Notes: generated from the sequence alone by a model not told the origin. DNA of 64,000 nucleotides from Kribbella caucasensis (GCF_004361855.1 NZ_SNWQ01000016.1:1-64000), one strand, 5' to 3'. Shown: positions 50,061-59,012, numbered from the stretch's first letter. Numbers and translations: made by a program.

Positions 50061-50756
50061 GTGCACGACCGGGTCAGCTTCGTCGTACCGCCCGGTGGGA
50101 TGACCGCGTTCGTCGGCCCGTCCGGCGCTGGCAAGACCACCGTCTTCTCGCTGATCGAGCGCTTCTACGAACCCGACAGCGGCCGCGTGCTGGTCGACGG
50201 GCTCGACGTACAGGCCTGGCCGCTGGACGATCTGCGGGATGCGATCGGGTACGTCGAACAGGACGCCCCAGTGTTGTCCGGCACTCTGCGCGAGAACCTG
50301 TTGTTCGGCGCCCCCGAAGCCGGTGAGGACCAACTCGAGCAAGTGCTGCGTACCACTCGGCTGACGTCGATGGTCGAAGCGTTGCCCGACGGCCTGGACA
50401 CCACTGTGGGGCACCGCGGCATGAAGCTGTCTGGTGGTGAGCGGCAACGCGTCGCCATCGCCCGGGCGCTGCTGCGGCGACCACGCCTGCTGCTACTGGA
50501 CGAGGCGACCTCACAACTCGACGCGGTCAACGAGGCCGCGCTGCGCGACACGATCGCCGACGCGGCCCGCACCACCACCGTGCTCGTGGTAGCCCACCGG
50601 CTGTCCACGGTGACGCTCGCCGACCGGATCATCGTCATGGACGCCGGCCGCGTGTGCGCAACCGGCACCCACCGCGAGCTGGTCGCCGCCAACCCCCTGG
50701 ACGCAGAACTCGCGGCCACCCAGTTCCTGGCCACCGCGGGCGCTCCGGGCACTTAG
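50061..50756 (+). pseudogene. ABC exporter ATPase domain without its membrane domain
   Basis: The frame encodes a complete nucleotide-binding domain of an MdlB/MsbA-type exporter: FVGPSGAGKTTVFSLIERFY, YVEQDAPVLSGTLRENLLFG, LSGGERQRVAIARALL, LLLLDEATSQLD and VAHRLSTV. The roughly 330-residue membrane domain that should precede it in the same chain is missing. Only about 85 unassigned bases separate it from the kinase gene. It is therefore a truncated remnant, although a free-standing ATPase cannot be excluded. Confidence 0.65.
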
Positions 50757-50871
50757 CGGGTCTGGGCTCAGCGGCAGCCGTTCCAGCGTGAATCCGAGCC
50801 GTCGGGCGGGGACCAGGTCCTTTCCGTTGCCGTGCAGATGCTCGCCATTCGGAGCGGGAACGCTGATGACC

Positions 50872-51396
50872 TCAGCTCGCGGGATCGTCCAGCGTGAGTT
50901 GGTGGCGGTGGAAGTCGAAGTGCTGCGTCGGGAAATGGTAGACGTCGGCCAGCGTCATGTAGTCCTTGAAGAAGGGATCCCACCGGGTCGGGTAGTGCAT
51001 GCCGCGGGCGAGGTCAGCGTCGGTCTCTGCGTCGAGTCGGCGGTGGAGCTTGTCGATGACGTGATCGAACATCACCACCATGCGATCTGTGCTGAGTGTG
51101 TTCCCGCCGAGGTAGGAGCCGAGGAAGTTCACTGCATCAAAAGGTCTCGTCCCGGCGTTCAGCAGCCATGCGTAGGCATGGCTGGCACCTCGAGGTAGCC
51201 GTCCGAAGACCCGGACGAGTCTCAACAGCGCCCGGATGATCAGGTAGCCGAGCAGCATGTGAAACAGAAGTTGCCGGTTGTTCCAGCGCGTGCCGGTCGA
51301 CGGCCTGCGGAGATCTTCCTCGTCCGCCTGCTCCACGAGTCGACGGAAGGCCAGTCGGGCCTGCTCCATCTCGTCATGGATCGGGCCTTTGTCCAT
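50872..51396 (-). CDS. DinB-like metalloprotein fold protein, paralogue 2
   Basis: A 174-residue paralogue of the protein at 31340, with the same blocks: GTRWNNRQLLFHMLLGYLII, TLSTDRMVVMFDHVIDKLHR, MHYPTRWDPFF and HFDFHRHQL. The conserved His residues match between copies. It too lies leftward of a 78-bp repeat copy, with about 135 bases and a small ORF between. The two loci look like a duplicated unit, so the repeat may carry their shared promoter. The function is unknown. Confidence 0.75.
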   Translation of the reverse strand: MDKGPIHDEMEQARLAFRRLVEQADEEDLRRPSTGTRWNNRQLLFHMLLGYLIIRALLRLVRVFGRLPRGASHAYAWLLNAGTRPFDAVNFLGSYLGGNTLSTDRMVVMFDHVIDKLHRRLDAETDADLARGMHYPTRWDPFFKDYMTLADVYHFPTQHFDFHRHQLTLDDPAS

Positions 51397-51397
51397 G

Positions 51398-51508
51398 TCA
51401 GCCTGGCCCGTCAGGGTTGAAGGTGCGAAATCCTCTAGGAGGTACTTCGCCCGCGTGGAGCGCCATGTTGTCGAGTCGTGCGAACGCCATCCCGAACAGG
51501 CTGGTCAT
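51398..51508 (-). CDS. Possible 36-residue ORF before the DinB-like gene
   Basis: A frame from ATG 51508 (MTSLFGMAFARLDNMALHAG, then EVPPRGFRTFNPDGPG) stops one base before the ATG of the DinB-like gene. It has a coding-like composition but no clear ribosome site, and the first DinB-like locus has no counterpart. It is a low-confidence candidate for a coupled small protein. Confidence 0.3.
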   Translation of the reverse strand: MTSLFGMAFARLDNMALHAGEVPPRGFRTFNPDGPG

Positions 51509-51532
51509 GAAGGCAGCGTAAGACACACTCCA

Positions 51533-51610
51533 GCTCCGTCACAGCTCCGTGAGACGTTGGCAAGCGACGATCACGGGCGACAACCGTTGACAGGTAAAAC
51601 CGCAGGTCAG
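51533..51610. repeat. 78-bp dispersed repeat, copy 3
   Basis: Same ends and exact length as the copies at 10727 and 31940. It lies about 25 bases before the start of the small ORF and 137 bases before the DinB-like gene on the reverse strand. No acyl-CoA dehydrogenase peptide follows this copy. Confidence 0.75.
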
Positions 51611-51711
51611 GGCCGCATTTCGGCAATCTGGCCGGCATGCCCCGTGAGCCTGGAAAACGCGCAGCGCCGGCTCGTGTGCGCGAGGGGCCAGGATCACACC
51701 AGTGGTGGCTC

Positions 51712-52341
51712 TCAAAGACCCTGCAGGTGCTGGGTCTCGTTCAGAGACACAACCTGATGGCTGTAGTGGGTGTCGTTGCGGAGCAGGGTGGTGATACTGC
51801 CTGACGTCAGGGGAAAGAAGGCCCGGTCTGTCGACGTCATCGGCATGCCGATCCAGGCAGCAATCAGATAGCTCGATGCGGACCCGTGAGACACCACTAT
51901 CTGGTTCGCGACTGGTCGACGGAGGATGTCATCGAGGGCGGGGTACAGGCGTTCGACCAATGCCATTCGTGTCTCCGCACCAGCTGGTCCGTCGTGGTGG
52001 CCGAGTCGATCGCCGTATTCCGGAAGTGGGATGCGGTGCTCGGCGAGCCACGCTTGGGGACGTCCGTCAGCCTCACCGTTGGACCTCTCGCGAAGCCGCG
52101 CATCAGTCTGAACGTCGACGGAGAACCTCCGAGCAATTCGCTCTGCCGTATGACTGGCTCGGTTCAGATCAGAGGAGTAGATGTCGACCGGCTGGAGTCC
52201 GATCCTGCTCGCCAGGACCTCGGCGATGCGATCGGCTTGCAGGCGCCCACGGGCTGTCAGATCTGAGTCGTGCCAGCCTCCAACGATGCCGTCAACGTGA
52301 TGCTGTGCCTCGGGATGCGTGACGAGGTAGATGTGTCTCAC
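51712..52341 (-). CDS. Histidine phosphatase (phosphoglycerate mutase-like) family protein
   Basis: A 209-residue protein of the histidine phosphatase superfamily. The catalytic loop is VTHPEAQHH, where the usual Arg-His-Gly is changed to Thr-His-Pro. DIYSSDLNRASHTAERIARR keeps the second Arg, and VVSHGSASSYL keeps the second His. Loss of the first Arg makes the activity uncertain. The GTG start at 52341 follows AAGGAGG. Substrates in this family include phosphoglycerate, alpha-ribazole phosphate and phosphoproteins. Confidence 0.8.
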   Translation of the reverse strand: MRHIYLVTHPEAQHHVDGIVGGWHDSDLTARGRLQADRIAEVLASRIGLQPVDIYSSDLNRASHTAERIARRFSVDVQTDARLRERSNGEADGRPQAWLAEHRIPLPEYGDRLGHHDGPAGAETRMALVERLYPALDDILRRPVANQIVVSHGSASSYLIAAWIGMPMTSTDRAFFPLTSGSITTLLRNDTHYSHQVVSLNETQHLQGL

Positions 52342-52534
52342 TGCCCTCCTTCGACCCACCTTTGCAGGCTCCGAGCCTCTCACGAGTCAGCACGGCCAAG
52401 GCGAGGACATCGAGACCTTTGCCAACGCCTGCGGCCTGAATTCCGGGAGGCGGTGTCGGATGGGGGCCGTTGTGTTCGTAGCAGGAGTGAGCGGCCGCCC
52501 ACGAGGGCGCCGCACCGTACTCAAGGAGAGCATC

Positions 52535-53116
52535 ATGACCGCTACCTACACCTTCGACATCTTCTCCAGCCTCGACGGCTACGGCTCCTACAACGGCGGC
52601 GACTGGGGCGGTTACTGGGGCAAGCAGGGCCCCGAGTTTCTCGACCGCCGCCTCGCCTTGTACGGCGAGGATCAGCGGATGGTGCTCGGGGCCAACACCT
52701 ATCGGCAGTTCGTGCAGGTGCTCGGCCCGAGCCCCGAGGAGGCCAAGGTGGACAACCCGGTGAACACGCGGCTGATGAGCCTGCCGACAACGGTGGTGTC
52801 GAGCACACTGGAAGGACCCCTTGACTGGCCGGACGCGACCCTCGTGAGCGGCGACGCCGTCGACGTGGTCGCCCGGCTCAAGGAGGAGTCCGGGGTGCCG
52901 TTGCGCTCGCACGGCAGCCTGTCGCTGAACCGGGCCCTGATGGCCGCCGGTCTGGTCGACCGCGTCCAGGTGACGCTCTTCCCGGTGATCACCGGCCAGA
53001 CCGGAGTGGACCCGATCTTCCAGGGTGCGGCCGACTTCGACCTCGAGCTGCTCGAGAGCCGGACGCTCGACGGCAACATCCAAGAGCTCATCTACCGGCC
53101 CACCCTGCATATCTGA
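52535..53116 (+). CDS. Dihydrofolate reductase-like (RibD C-terminal domain) protein
   Basis: A 193-residue protein of the DHFR/RibD-C fold: TFDIFSSLDGYGSYNG, DQRMVLGANTYRQFVQVLG, VPLRSHGSLSLNRALMAAGL and VDRVQVTLFPVITGQTGVDP. AAGGAG precedes the ATG by about 7 bases. These small NADPH-dependent reductases are widespread in actinobacteria and are rarely true DHFRs. The substrate is unknown. It is convergent with the VOC gene that follows. Confidence 0.85.
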   Translation: MTATYTFDIFSSLDGYGSYNGGDWGGYWGKQGPEFLDRRLALYGEDQRMVLGANTYRQFVQVLGPSPEEAKVDNPVNTRLMSLPTTVVSSTLEGPLDWPDATLVSGDAVDVVARLKEESGVPLRSHGSLSLNRALMAAGLVDRVQVTLFPVITGQTGVDPIFQGAADFDLELLESRTLDGNIQELIYRPTLHI

Positions 53117-53124
53117 GCTGGCGG

Positions 53125-53562
53125 TCAGGTGAGTTCCTCGGAGAGGGAGATGATGATTTGTTGGGGGCCTCGGAGGTAGCAGAGGCGGTAGGTGTTTTCG
53201 TATTGGGCGATCTCGCCGATGAGTTTGGCGCCGTGGGGTTGCAGGCGGGCGACAGTGTCCTCGATGTCGTCGACGCAGAACATGATGCGGCGGATGCCCA
53301 GGGTGTTCGCCGGTGCGTTCGGCTCGGTGGTGGAAGCCGTCGGGGTGCGGAACTTCGTCAGCTCGATCTGGCCGTGGCCGTCCGGGGTCCGTAGGAAGGC
53401 GACGTCGACTCGGACGTCGTCGAGCCCGACGACGCTGTCCACCCAAGGTCCCTCGGCCGGCCCCTCGCCGACCAGTTCCATAACGAGTTCGAGAAAGAAC
53501 GCGGTCGCGGCCTTGAGGTCGTCGACAACGACGCCGACGTGGTCCATTCGCTTGATCGTCAC
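53125..53562 (-). CDS. VOC/glyoxalase-family protein
   Basis: A 145-residue vicinal-oxygen-chelate protein with KRMDHVGVVVDDLKAATAFF at the start and IMFCVDDIEDTVARLQPHGA in the second half, ending YLRGPQQIIISLSEEL. His and Glu residues at the usual metal positions (DHVGVV, GQIELT) suggest it is a functional metalloenzyme. The GTG start has AAGGAG 9 bases upstream. The substrate is unknown. It is divergent from the AraC gene at 53824, which may control it. Confidence 0.85.
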   Translation of the reverse strand: MTIKRMDHVGVVVDDLKAATAFFLELVMELVGEGPAEGPWVDSVVGLDDVRVDVAFLRTPDGHGQIELTKFRTPTASTTEPNAPANTLGIRRIMFCVDDIEDTVARLQPHGAKLIGEIAQYENTYRLCYLRGPQQIIISLSEELT

Positions 53563-53823
53563 GCTGGTCTCTCCTTCAAGAGTCAAGGGCACGGTGGCCG
53601 CATCTACCCCGGGGACGGAGCCGCCAAGCCGTTCTCGACATGCAGCGGCTGGTCGATCAGTTGGTGGCTCGCGTCCAGCGGCGGATCGCGTCGATCCGTT
53701 GGACCAAAGCGGTTCGCGCACGTTCGCCGTACGGACCGGTGCTGTGGACCTGATGGCGATTCGCCGAGCGGCCAAAGGGGGTTGACGTCGATCCCGGTCG
53801 GGCGGTTCATTGCGAGGGTGACC

Positions 53824-54660
53824 GTGACGGAGTCATACGTTGAGCGGCCGCCGTTGCCGGGGTTGGCGGGAGTGGTGAGGACGGTGTGGATCCAGCGCAC
53901 CGGCGAAGCGGCGTACGTGCAACGGCACCTGCCTACGGGTGGGGTCGAGATCCACTTCCCGATCGGTGGCCGTCCCCAGCTGGTTGGTCCGCTGACCGGT
54001 CCGGAGATTGAGGTCATTCCGGCGCACACCACCATCGTGGGTGTCCGGTTCCTACCGGGGACCGCGCCGCCCCTTCCGACGGTGCTCGATGACCTGGTGG
54101 ACCAGCGCCTGGGCCTGGCGGAGCTGTGGCGAAGTTCGGCGGACCGCCTCGTGGAGCTGATGGCCCAGGCCGGTACGCCCGAGCGGGCACTCATGTTCTT
54201 GCAGAGCCACCTCCTGCGCGAGTTTCGAAGTACGGTCCGCGTGGATCCGCTGGTGGGCGAAGCCGTGAAGGCGCTGATGCCCTGGCAGCCGGTCAACATC
54301 GACACCCTCGCCGGCCACCTGGCTCTGTCCGCGAGCCAACTGCGCCGCCGCTGCCTGCACGCGGTTGGGGTGAGTCCCAAGGTCCTCCAGCGGACGTTGC
54401 GATTTCAGGGATTTCTCGCGCTGGCTCAGGCCGGCGCCACGGCAACGGGTCGGCGTGGAGCGGACGGCGTGGCGGGACTGGCGATTGATGCGGGGTACGC
54501 CGACCAGGCGCACCTCAGCCGCGAATGCCTCCGCCTGACCGGCCTCACCCCACGCCAACTCCTCGGCGGCGACATCGACCGGTGCACCTGCGGCCATGAC
54601 CACTCCGCCTCCTACCAGCCCTTCCTCGCCATCCGCAACAGGCTGCCCGTACGAGTCTGA
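53824..54660 (+). CDS. AraC-family transcriptional regulator
   Basis: A 278-residue regulator. Residues 1-160 form a beta-rich N-terminal domain (VQRHLPTGGVEIHFPIGGRP, IVGVRFLPGTAPPLP) of the DUF6597 type. Residues 170-255 carry two AraC helix-turn-helix motifs (NIDTLAGHLALSASQLRRRC, LAIDAGYADQAHLSRECLRL). The GTG at 53824 is preferred because GAGGG precedes it by 5 bases. The C-terminal CTCGHDH is unusual and could bind a metal. It precedes the FAD oxidase by 54 bases and may regulate the following genes. Confidence 0.85.
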   Translation: MTESYVERPPLPGLAGVVRTVWIQRTGEAAYVQRHLPTGGVEIHFPIGGRPQLVGPLTGPEIEVIPAHTTIVGVRFLPGTAPPLPTVLDDLVDQRLGLAELWRSSADRLVELMAQAGTPERALMFLQSHLLREFRSTVRVDPLVGEAVKALMPWQPVNIDTLAGHLALSASQLRRRCLHAVGVSPKVLQRTLRFQGFLALAQAGATATGRRGADGVAGLAIDAGYADQAHLSRECLRLTGLTPRQLLGGDIDRCTCGHDHSASYQPFLAIRNRLPVRV

Positions 54661-54714
54661 GCCTGCGCGATTCGTTCAAGACCCCGCCGTCACGCCGACC
54701 CTAGTGTCGAACCC

Positions 54715-56040
54715 ATGTCCGACCTGACCGAGTTCGGCAATTCACTCGACGGCGAGTTGTTCAGCCCTGATTCCCCGGGCTACGCAGCGATCCGCCGACC
54801 GGTCAACCTCGCGTACCGGGAGGTCCGTCCCCGGCTCGTGGTTCTGTGCCGCTCGGTATCGGACGTCGTTGCCGCCATCAAGTACGCGACAGCCACGGGG
54901 GAGCGCCTCGTCCCTCGCGGCGGCGGGCACTGCTTCGCGGGCCGATCGTCCACGGACGGGATCGTGCTCGACCTGTCCGGCCTCGACGACATCTCCATCG
55001 CAGACGACCAGATCGCCACGATCGGCGCCGGTGCCCGCCTGAACCAGGTGTACGCGGGGCTCCACGCCTACGGCCGGACCCTGCCGGCCGGATGCGGTCC
55101 CACCGTCGGCATCACAGGCCTCACCGTCGGAGGCGGGATCGGTCTACTCGGGCGCAAGCACGGGCTGACCTGCGATCGCCTCGTCGGCGCGCAGGTCGTA
55201 CTCGCGGACGGCAGCGTTGTGGACTGCGACGACGACCACGAACCAGACCTGTTCTGGGGTCTGCGCGGCGCTGGCGGCGGCCAATTCGGTGTGGTCACGT
55301 CACTGCAGTTCGACACCGTCCCTGAGCCGATGACCACCCGCATCGAGGCGCACTGGTCGGACCCCGCTCTCGAGGAACTGGTCTCGGCCTGGCAAGCCTG
55401 GGCACCGGACGCCCCCGACGAACTCACCGTCAACCTCACCCTCGTGTCCGAGCCCGGCGCACCTGTCCAGACCACCCTCTTCGGCGCCTCCAACCTCGAC
55501 GAGGGATCGACCCGGGAACTGCTGCAGGAGTTCAGTAAGCGGACGCGCGTGGCCCCGACGACCATCGAGTTGCGCGCCGGCCTGCCCTTCCACCACCTCA
55601 AGAGCACCTTTGCCGAGCCACACGACGTACCGGAACGCGTCGTACGGTTCCGGTCGGAGTTCTTCTCCCAGTCGATGGCCCCCGGCACCCTCGCATCACT
55701 TTTGACCAAGCTCGGCGAGCCAAGGACCAACGGCCGACGGGAGCTCACGTTCACCGTGATGGGCGGCGCCTACAACTGGGTCGCCGAGGACGCCACCGCG
55801 TTCGCCCATCGCAGCGAACGCTTCCTGCTCGAACACATCGCCGAGGCAGCCGATCCTTGGGTCGACGAGTCCTGGGCGATCGCCCACGCCGATGGGTCAG
55901 GACGTGTCTACCCCAACTTCCCCGACCCGGCGCTGGACGACTGCGCCGCGGCGTACCACGCGGGCAACTATCCGCGGTTGGCAGCGATCAAGCAGGCCTA
56001 CGACCCGTACCGGTTCTTCGATTTCCCCCAAGCCATCTGA
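54715..56040 (+). CDS. FAD-binding oxidoreductase, berberine-bridge (BBE) type
   Basis: A 441-residue flavin oxidase. The PCMH FAD domain has LVPRGGGHCFAGRSSTDGIV with a His (GGGH) that often binds FAD covalently, then GPTVGITGLTVGGGIGLLGR and LFWGLRGAGGGQFGVVTSLQ. The C-terminal BBE segment is FPDPALDDCAAAYHAGNYPR and DPYRFFDFPQAI. Such enzymes oxidise sugars, alkaloids or polyketides with O2. The substrate is unknown. The DHFR-like gene starts 19 bases later. Confidence 0.88.
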   Translation: MSDLTEFGNSLDGELFSPDSPGYAAIRRPVNLAYREVRPRLVVLCRSVSDVVAAIKYATATGERLVPRGGGHCFAGRSSTDGIVLDLSGLDDISIADDQIATIGAGARLNQVYAGLHAYGRTLPAGCGPTVGITGLTVGGGIGLLGRKHGLTCDRLVGAQVVLADGSVVDCDDDHEPDLFWGLRGAGGGQFGVVTSLQFDTVPEPMTTRIEAHWSDPALEELVSAWQAWAPDAPDELTVNLTLVSEPGAPVQTTLFGASNLDEGSTRELLQEFSKRTRVAPTTIELRAGLPFHHLKSTFAEPHDVPERVVRFRSEFFSQSMAPGTLASLLTKLGEPRTNGRRELTFTVMGGAYNWVAEDATAFAHRSERFLLEHIAEAADPWVDESWAIAHADGSGRVYPNFPDPALDDCAAAYHAGNYPRLAAIKQAYDPYRFFDFPQAI

Positions 56041-56059
56041 TCAACAACGAAGGAACGAC

Positions 56060-56665
56060 ATGAGCAAGGTCATCAGTGCCCACGCCGTCTCGGTCGACGG
56101 CTACATCAGCGGTCGCACACCCGACGGCGAGGAGGAGTTCGGACGCGGTCTCGGCGACGCGCCCATGCTGTTCGACTGGTACTTCGACGGGGACACGCCG
56201 AGCCAGGTTTTCGACGGGTTCAAGCTCAGTGAGCCGAGCGCCCGGTTCTTCGACACCCTCGCGGCACGAGTGGGGGCGTCTGTCGCGGGGCGCACCACCT
56301 ACGAGCACTCCAGCCATTTCGGCGGCGGTGGTCCGCACCCGACGGCGCCACTCTTCGTCGTGAGCCGCGGGCCCGTGCCCGAGATCAGCGAGAGGCAGAC
56401 GCTCGTCACCACCGGCATCGAGGACGCCATCGCAGCGGCTCGGGAGGCGGCCGGCGACAAGGAAGTCAGCCTGATGGGTGGCGGTCTGGCCACCGAGGCG
56501 CTCAAGGCGGGGCTCGTCGATGAACTCGTCCTACACCAGGTGCCGATCCTGCTGGGCGGCGGCCACAGCTTCTTCCGTGAGCTGCCCGAGCACGTGAACC
56601 TCCGGCTGCTGGAGGCCATCCCGGCACCCGGCGTGACCCACCTGCACTACGAGGTGGTCCGATGA
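56060..56665 (+). CDS. Dihydrofolate reductase-like (RibD C-terminal domain) protein
   Basis: A 201-residue protein with SKVISAHAVSVDGYISGRTP, VGASVAGRTTYEHSSHFGGG, VSLMGGGLATEALKAGLVDE and LHQVPILLGGGHSFFRELPE. AAGGAA precedes the ATG by 5 bases. It is coupled to the downstream SDR by an ATGA overlap and follows the FAD oxidase, so the three probably act in one redox pathway. The pathway is unknown. Confidence 0.87.
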   Translation: MSKVISAHAVSVDGYISGRTPDGEEEFGRGLGDAPMLFDWYFDGDTPSQVFDGFKLSEPSARFFDTLAARVGASVAGRTTYEHSSHFGGGGPHPTAPLFVVSRGPVPEISERQTLVTTGIEDAIAAAREAAGDKEVSLMGGGLATEALKAGLVDELVLHQVPILLGGGHSFFRELPEHVNLRLLEAIPAPGVTHLHYEVVR

Positions 56666-57579
56666 TCCTCGTCACCGGAGGGCTGGGCATGATCGGCGCC
56701 CACACCGCCCGCGCGCTGATCGACCTCGGACAGGAGGTTGTCGTCACGTCCCACCGCCGGGCCGAGGTCCCGTCGTTCCTCGCCGGCAAGGTCACCGTGG
56801 AAGCCCTCGACGTCACCGACCGGGACGCCTTCCTCGCCCTCGCCGATCGCCACGACATCAGCGGCATCGTCCACCTCGCCGGCTCCATCCCCGACGACCC
56901 GGTCAGCTACTTCCGCACAGACCTGACTGGCCTGCTCAACGCGCTGGACGCCGCCCGCACCTGGGGCGTGCGCCGGTTCGCCGTCGCCAGCAGCCTCGGC
57001 GTGTACATCGGCCGGACCGAGATCCCCTGGCACGAGGACCTCGCGCTGCCCACCGCGGATCTGCCGCACCTGATCATCGCCTTCAAGAAGGCCGTCGAGC
57101 CACTCACCACGCACAGCCTCCAGGGCAGCGGCGTCCAGCCAGTGGTGCTCCGGATCGGGACCATCTGGGGACCGCTCGTCGACCCGGAATCACCGTTCTT
57201 CTACATTCCGCCCTACATCAGCGCCGTGCTCCGTGGTGAGAAGCCGCAGCCGTTGTACGCCGATGACGGTGGTGACTGTTGCTACGCACCTGACGCCGGG
57301 CGCGCGATCGCCCTCCTGATGACCACCGAGAACCTGCGGCACGACACCTACAACGTCTCCAGCGGCCGGCCGTTCACCAACCGCGAGTTCGCGGACGCCC
57401 TGCAGGCGATCACCCCCGGCTTGCGGCTCGACCTCCTGCCCGGGCGGCAGGCCGGCCCCGGCGGCAACCCATACCTCGACACCACCCGGCTCACCCAGGA
57501 CACCGGCTTCGCACCCAACTTCGACGTAGCCAAGGCAGTCGCCGACTACGTCGCCTGGCGCGCCAAGTACCCCCGCTGA
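56662..57579 (+). CDS. NAD-dependent epimerase/dehydratase (extended SDR) family protein
   Basis: A 305-residue extended SDR. The cofactor motif is VTGGLGMIGAHTARALIDLG, followed by VHLAGS and a VASSLGVYIG strand. The catalytic YxxxK is not intact: the aligned segment LIIAFKKAVE keeps the Lys, but no Tyr lies four residues before it. The C-terminal substrate domain includes DDGGDCCYAPDAGRAIALLM and TYNVSSGRPFTNREFADALQ. It may work by another mechanism or be a binding protein. It is the last gene of the oxidase/DHFR-like/SDR set. Confidence 0.82.
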   Translation: MILVTGGLGMIGAHTARALIDLGQEVVVTSHRRAEVPSFLAGKVTVEALDVTDRDAFLALADRHDISGIVHLAGSIPDDPVSYFRTDLTGLLNALDAARTWGVRRFAVASSLGVYIGRTEIPWHEDLALPTADLPHLIIAFKKAVEPLTTHSLQGSGVQPVVLRIGTIWGPLVDPESPFFYIPPYISAVLRGEKPQPLYADDGGDCCYAPDAGRAIALLMTTENLRHDTYNVSSGRPFTNREFADALQAITPGLRLDLLPGRQAGPGGNPYLDTTRLTQDTGFAPNFDVAKAVADYVAWRAKYPR

Positions 57580-57584
57580 AGGGC

Positions 57585-59012
57585 TCAGTTGGCAGCAGCG
57601 CCGAACCACTTCGGTAGGTAGGTGAGCAGCTCTTGCTGGTCTTCGCCGACCCATGCCACGTGGCCGTCCGGCCGCAGGAGCACCGCGGGTACGTCGAGTT
57701 CCTCGCTGACGTCGACGACGTGGTCGACCCGATCTGCCCAGCCTTCCACCGAGTGCCGGCCGGTTTGGTCGAGGAGTAGCCCGCGGCCACTATGCATCAG
57801 CTCGAACAGCCGTCCCCGCTTCAGCTCCACGTCCCGCATCCGCCGGCCGAGCAGTTCATGGCCCTCGCCGAAGTCGTAGCGGATGCCGATCCCGGTGATC
57901 CTCTCGATCAGGTACCGGTGCACGTCCTCGAAGTCCATCAGCTCCGACACCAACCGGCGTACTGCCTGGGGGCCCGGCTCGGGGGACATCAGCTCCATCT
58001 GCGCGCGGGTGAACTCCAGCACGTCGGCGGCCACAGGGCGCCGCTCGGACTCATAGGTGTCGAGCAGGCCTTCCGGTGCCCAGCCGTTGATCTCGGCGGC
58101 CAGCTTCCAGCCGAGGTTGAACGCGTCCTGGACGCCGAGGTTGAGCCCCTGCCCGCCGACCGGCGGGTGGATGTGTGCCGCGTCGCCGGCCAGCAGCACG
58201 CGGCCGGTCCGGTAGCTGTCGGCCAGCCGGGTGGCGTCGCCGAAGCGGGACAGCCAACGCGGCGAGTGCACGCCGAAGTCGGTGCCGGCGTACACCTGCA
58301 GTTGCTGCTTGATCTCGTCGAGGGTCGGCGGAACCGTGCGGTCCTCGGCAACCCCGTCGGCCGGTACGCCGACGCGGTACACCCCGTCCCCGAGCGGCAT
58401 GGCGCCGAACGCCTTCACCGTCTTACGGACTTCGGTGATGACCTCGTCCAGCGTCTCCACCGGCACGCCCACCTCCATCTCACCCAGCAGCCACTCCTGC
58501 CTGGCGGGCTCGCCGGGGAAGTCGATGCCGATCAGCTTGCGCACCGTACTGCGGCCGCCGTCGCAGCCGACCAGGTAGCGCGAGCGCAGCCGCGTGCCGT
58601 CGGCCAGTTCGACGGTCACCCCGTCGTCGTCCTGGCTCAGCCCGACCAGTTCGCACTCACGGCGGATCTCGGTGCCGAGCTCGATGGCGTGCTCGGTCAG
58701 CAGCCGCTCGGTGACGGGCTGCATGATGCCGAAAATGTATGGGTGTGTAGTGTCCAGCCGCACCGGCGTGGGCTTGCTGATTCCGGCGAAGAAGCCGCCG
58801 ATCGGGTACTGCGTGCTGAGCGGGACGAACCGCTCCAGCAGACCGCGCTGCTCCATCACCTCGATGGTGCGCACGTGTATGCCGGTCGCGCGGGCAACCT
58901 TGGTCGGCCCGGCGTCCTTCTCCAGTACGACGACCTGTACGCCCTGCAGCCGCAACTCGCTCGCCAGCCACACGCCGGTCGGTCCGCCACCGGCAACAAT
59001 CACGTCAATCAT
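57585..59012 (-). CDS. rox: Rifampicin monooxygenase Rox (FAD-dependent)
   Basis: A 475-residue class A flavoprotein monooxygenase. IVAGGGPTGVWLASELRLQG is the FAD motif, GCDGGRSTVRKLIGIDFPGE the DG motif, and VLLAGDAAHIHPPVGGQGLN the GD motif. IEVMEQRGLLERFVPL, QYPIGGFFAGISKPTP and the thioredoxin-like C-terminus (VPAVLLRPDGHVAWVGED) closely follow known Rox proteins, which hydroxylate the naphthyl ring of rifampicin and linearise it. A rifamycin-associated element lies 66-83 bases upstream, which strongly supports the call and suggests induction by rifamycins. Confidence 0.9.
   Translation of the reverse strand: MIDVIVAGGGPTGVWLASELRLQGVQVVVLEKDAGPTKVARATGIHVRTIEVMEQRGLLERFVPLSTQYPIGGFFAGISKPTPVRLDTTHPYIFGIMQPVTERLLTEHAIELGTEIRRECELVGLSQDDDGVTVELADGTRLRSRYLVGCDGGRSTVRKLIGIDFPGEPARQEWLLGEMEVGVPVETLDEVITEVRKTVKAFGAMPLGDGVYRVGVPADGVAEDRTVPPTLDEIKQQLQVYAGTDFGVHSPRWLSRFGDATRLADSYRTGRVLLAGDAAHIHPPVGGQGLNLGVQDAFNLGWKLAAEINGWAPEGLLDTYESERRPVAADVLEFTRAQMELMSPEPGPQAVRRLVSELMDFEDVHRYLIERITGIGIRYDFGEGHELLGRRMRDVELKRGRLFELMHSGRGLLLDQTGRHSVEGWADRVDHVVDVSEELDVPAVLLRPDGHVAWVGEDQQELLTYLPKWFGAAAN

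Noticed and set aside
50757..50871. Reverse text GEHLHGNGKDLVPARRLGFT that looks coding.
   Set aside because: Too short and unassigned. It may be a remnant, but no start, stop context or family is visible.
51435..51638. Reverse frame across the 78-bp repeat (DLRFYLSTVVARDRRLPTSH) as a small gene.
   Set aside because: The three copies are open but differ at many non-silent positions, and start and end are not conserved. A DNA element fits better, though coding is not fully excluded.
53640..53753. A 37-codon forward frame (MQRLVDQLVARVQRRIASIR...) between the VOC and AraC genes.
   Set aside because: No ribosome site and no recognised family. The spacer 53563-53823 holds nothing I can support.
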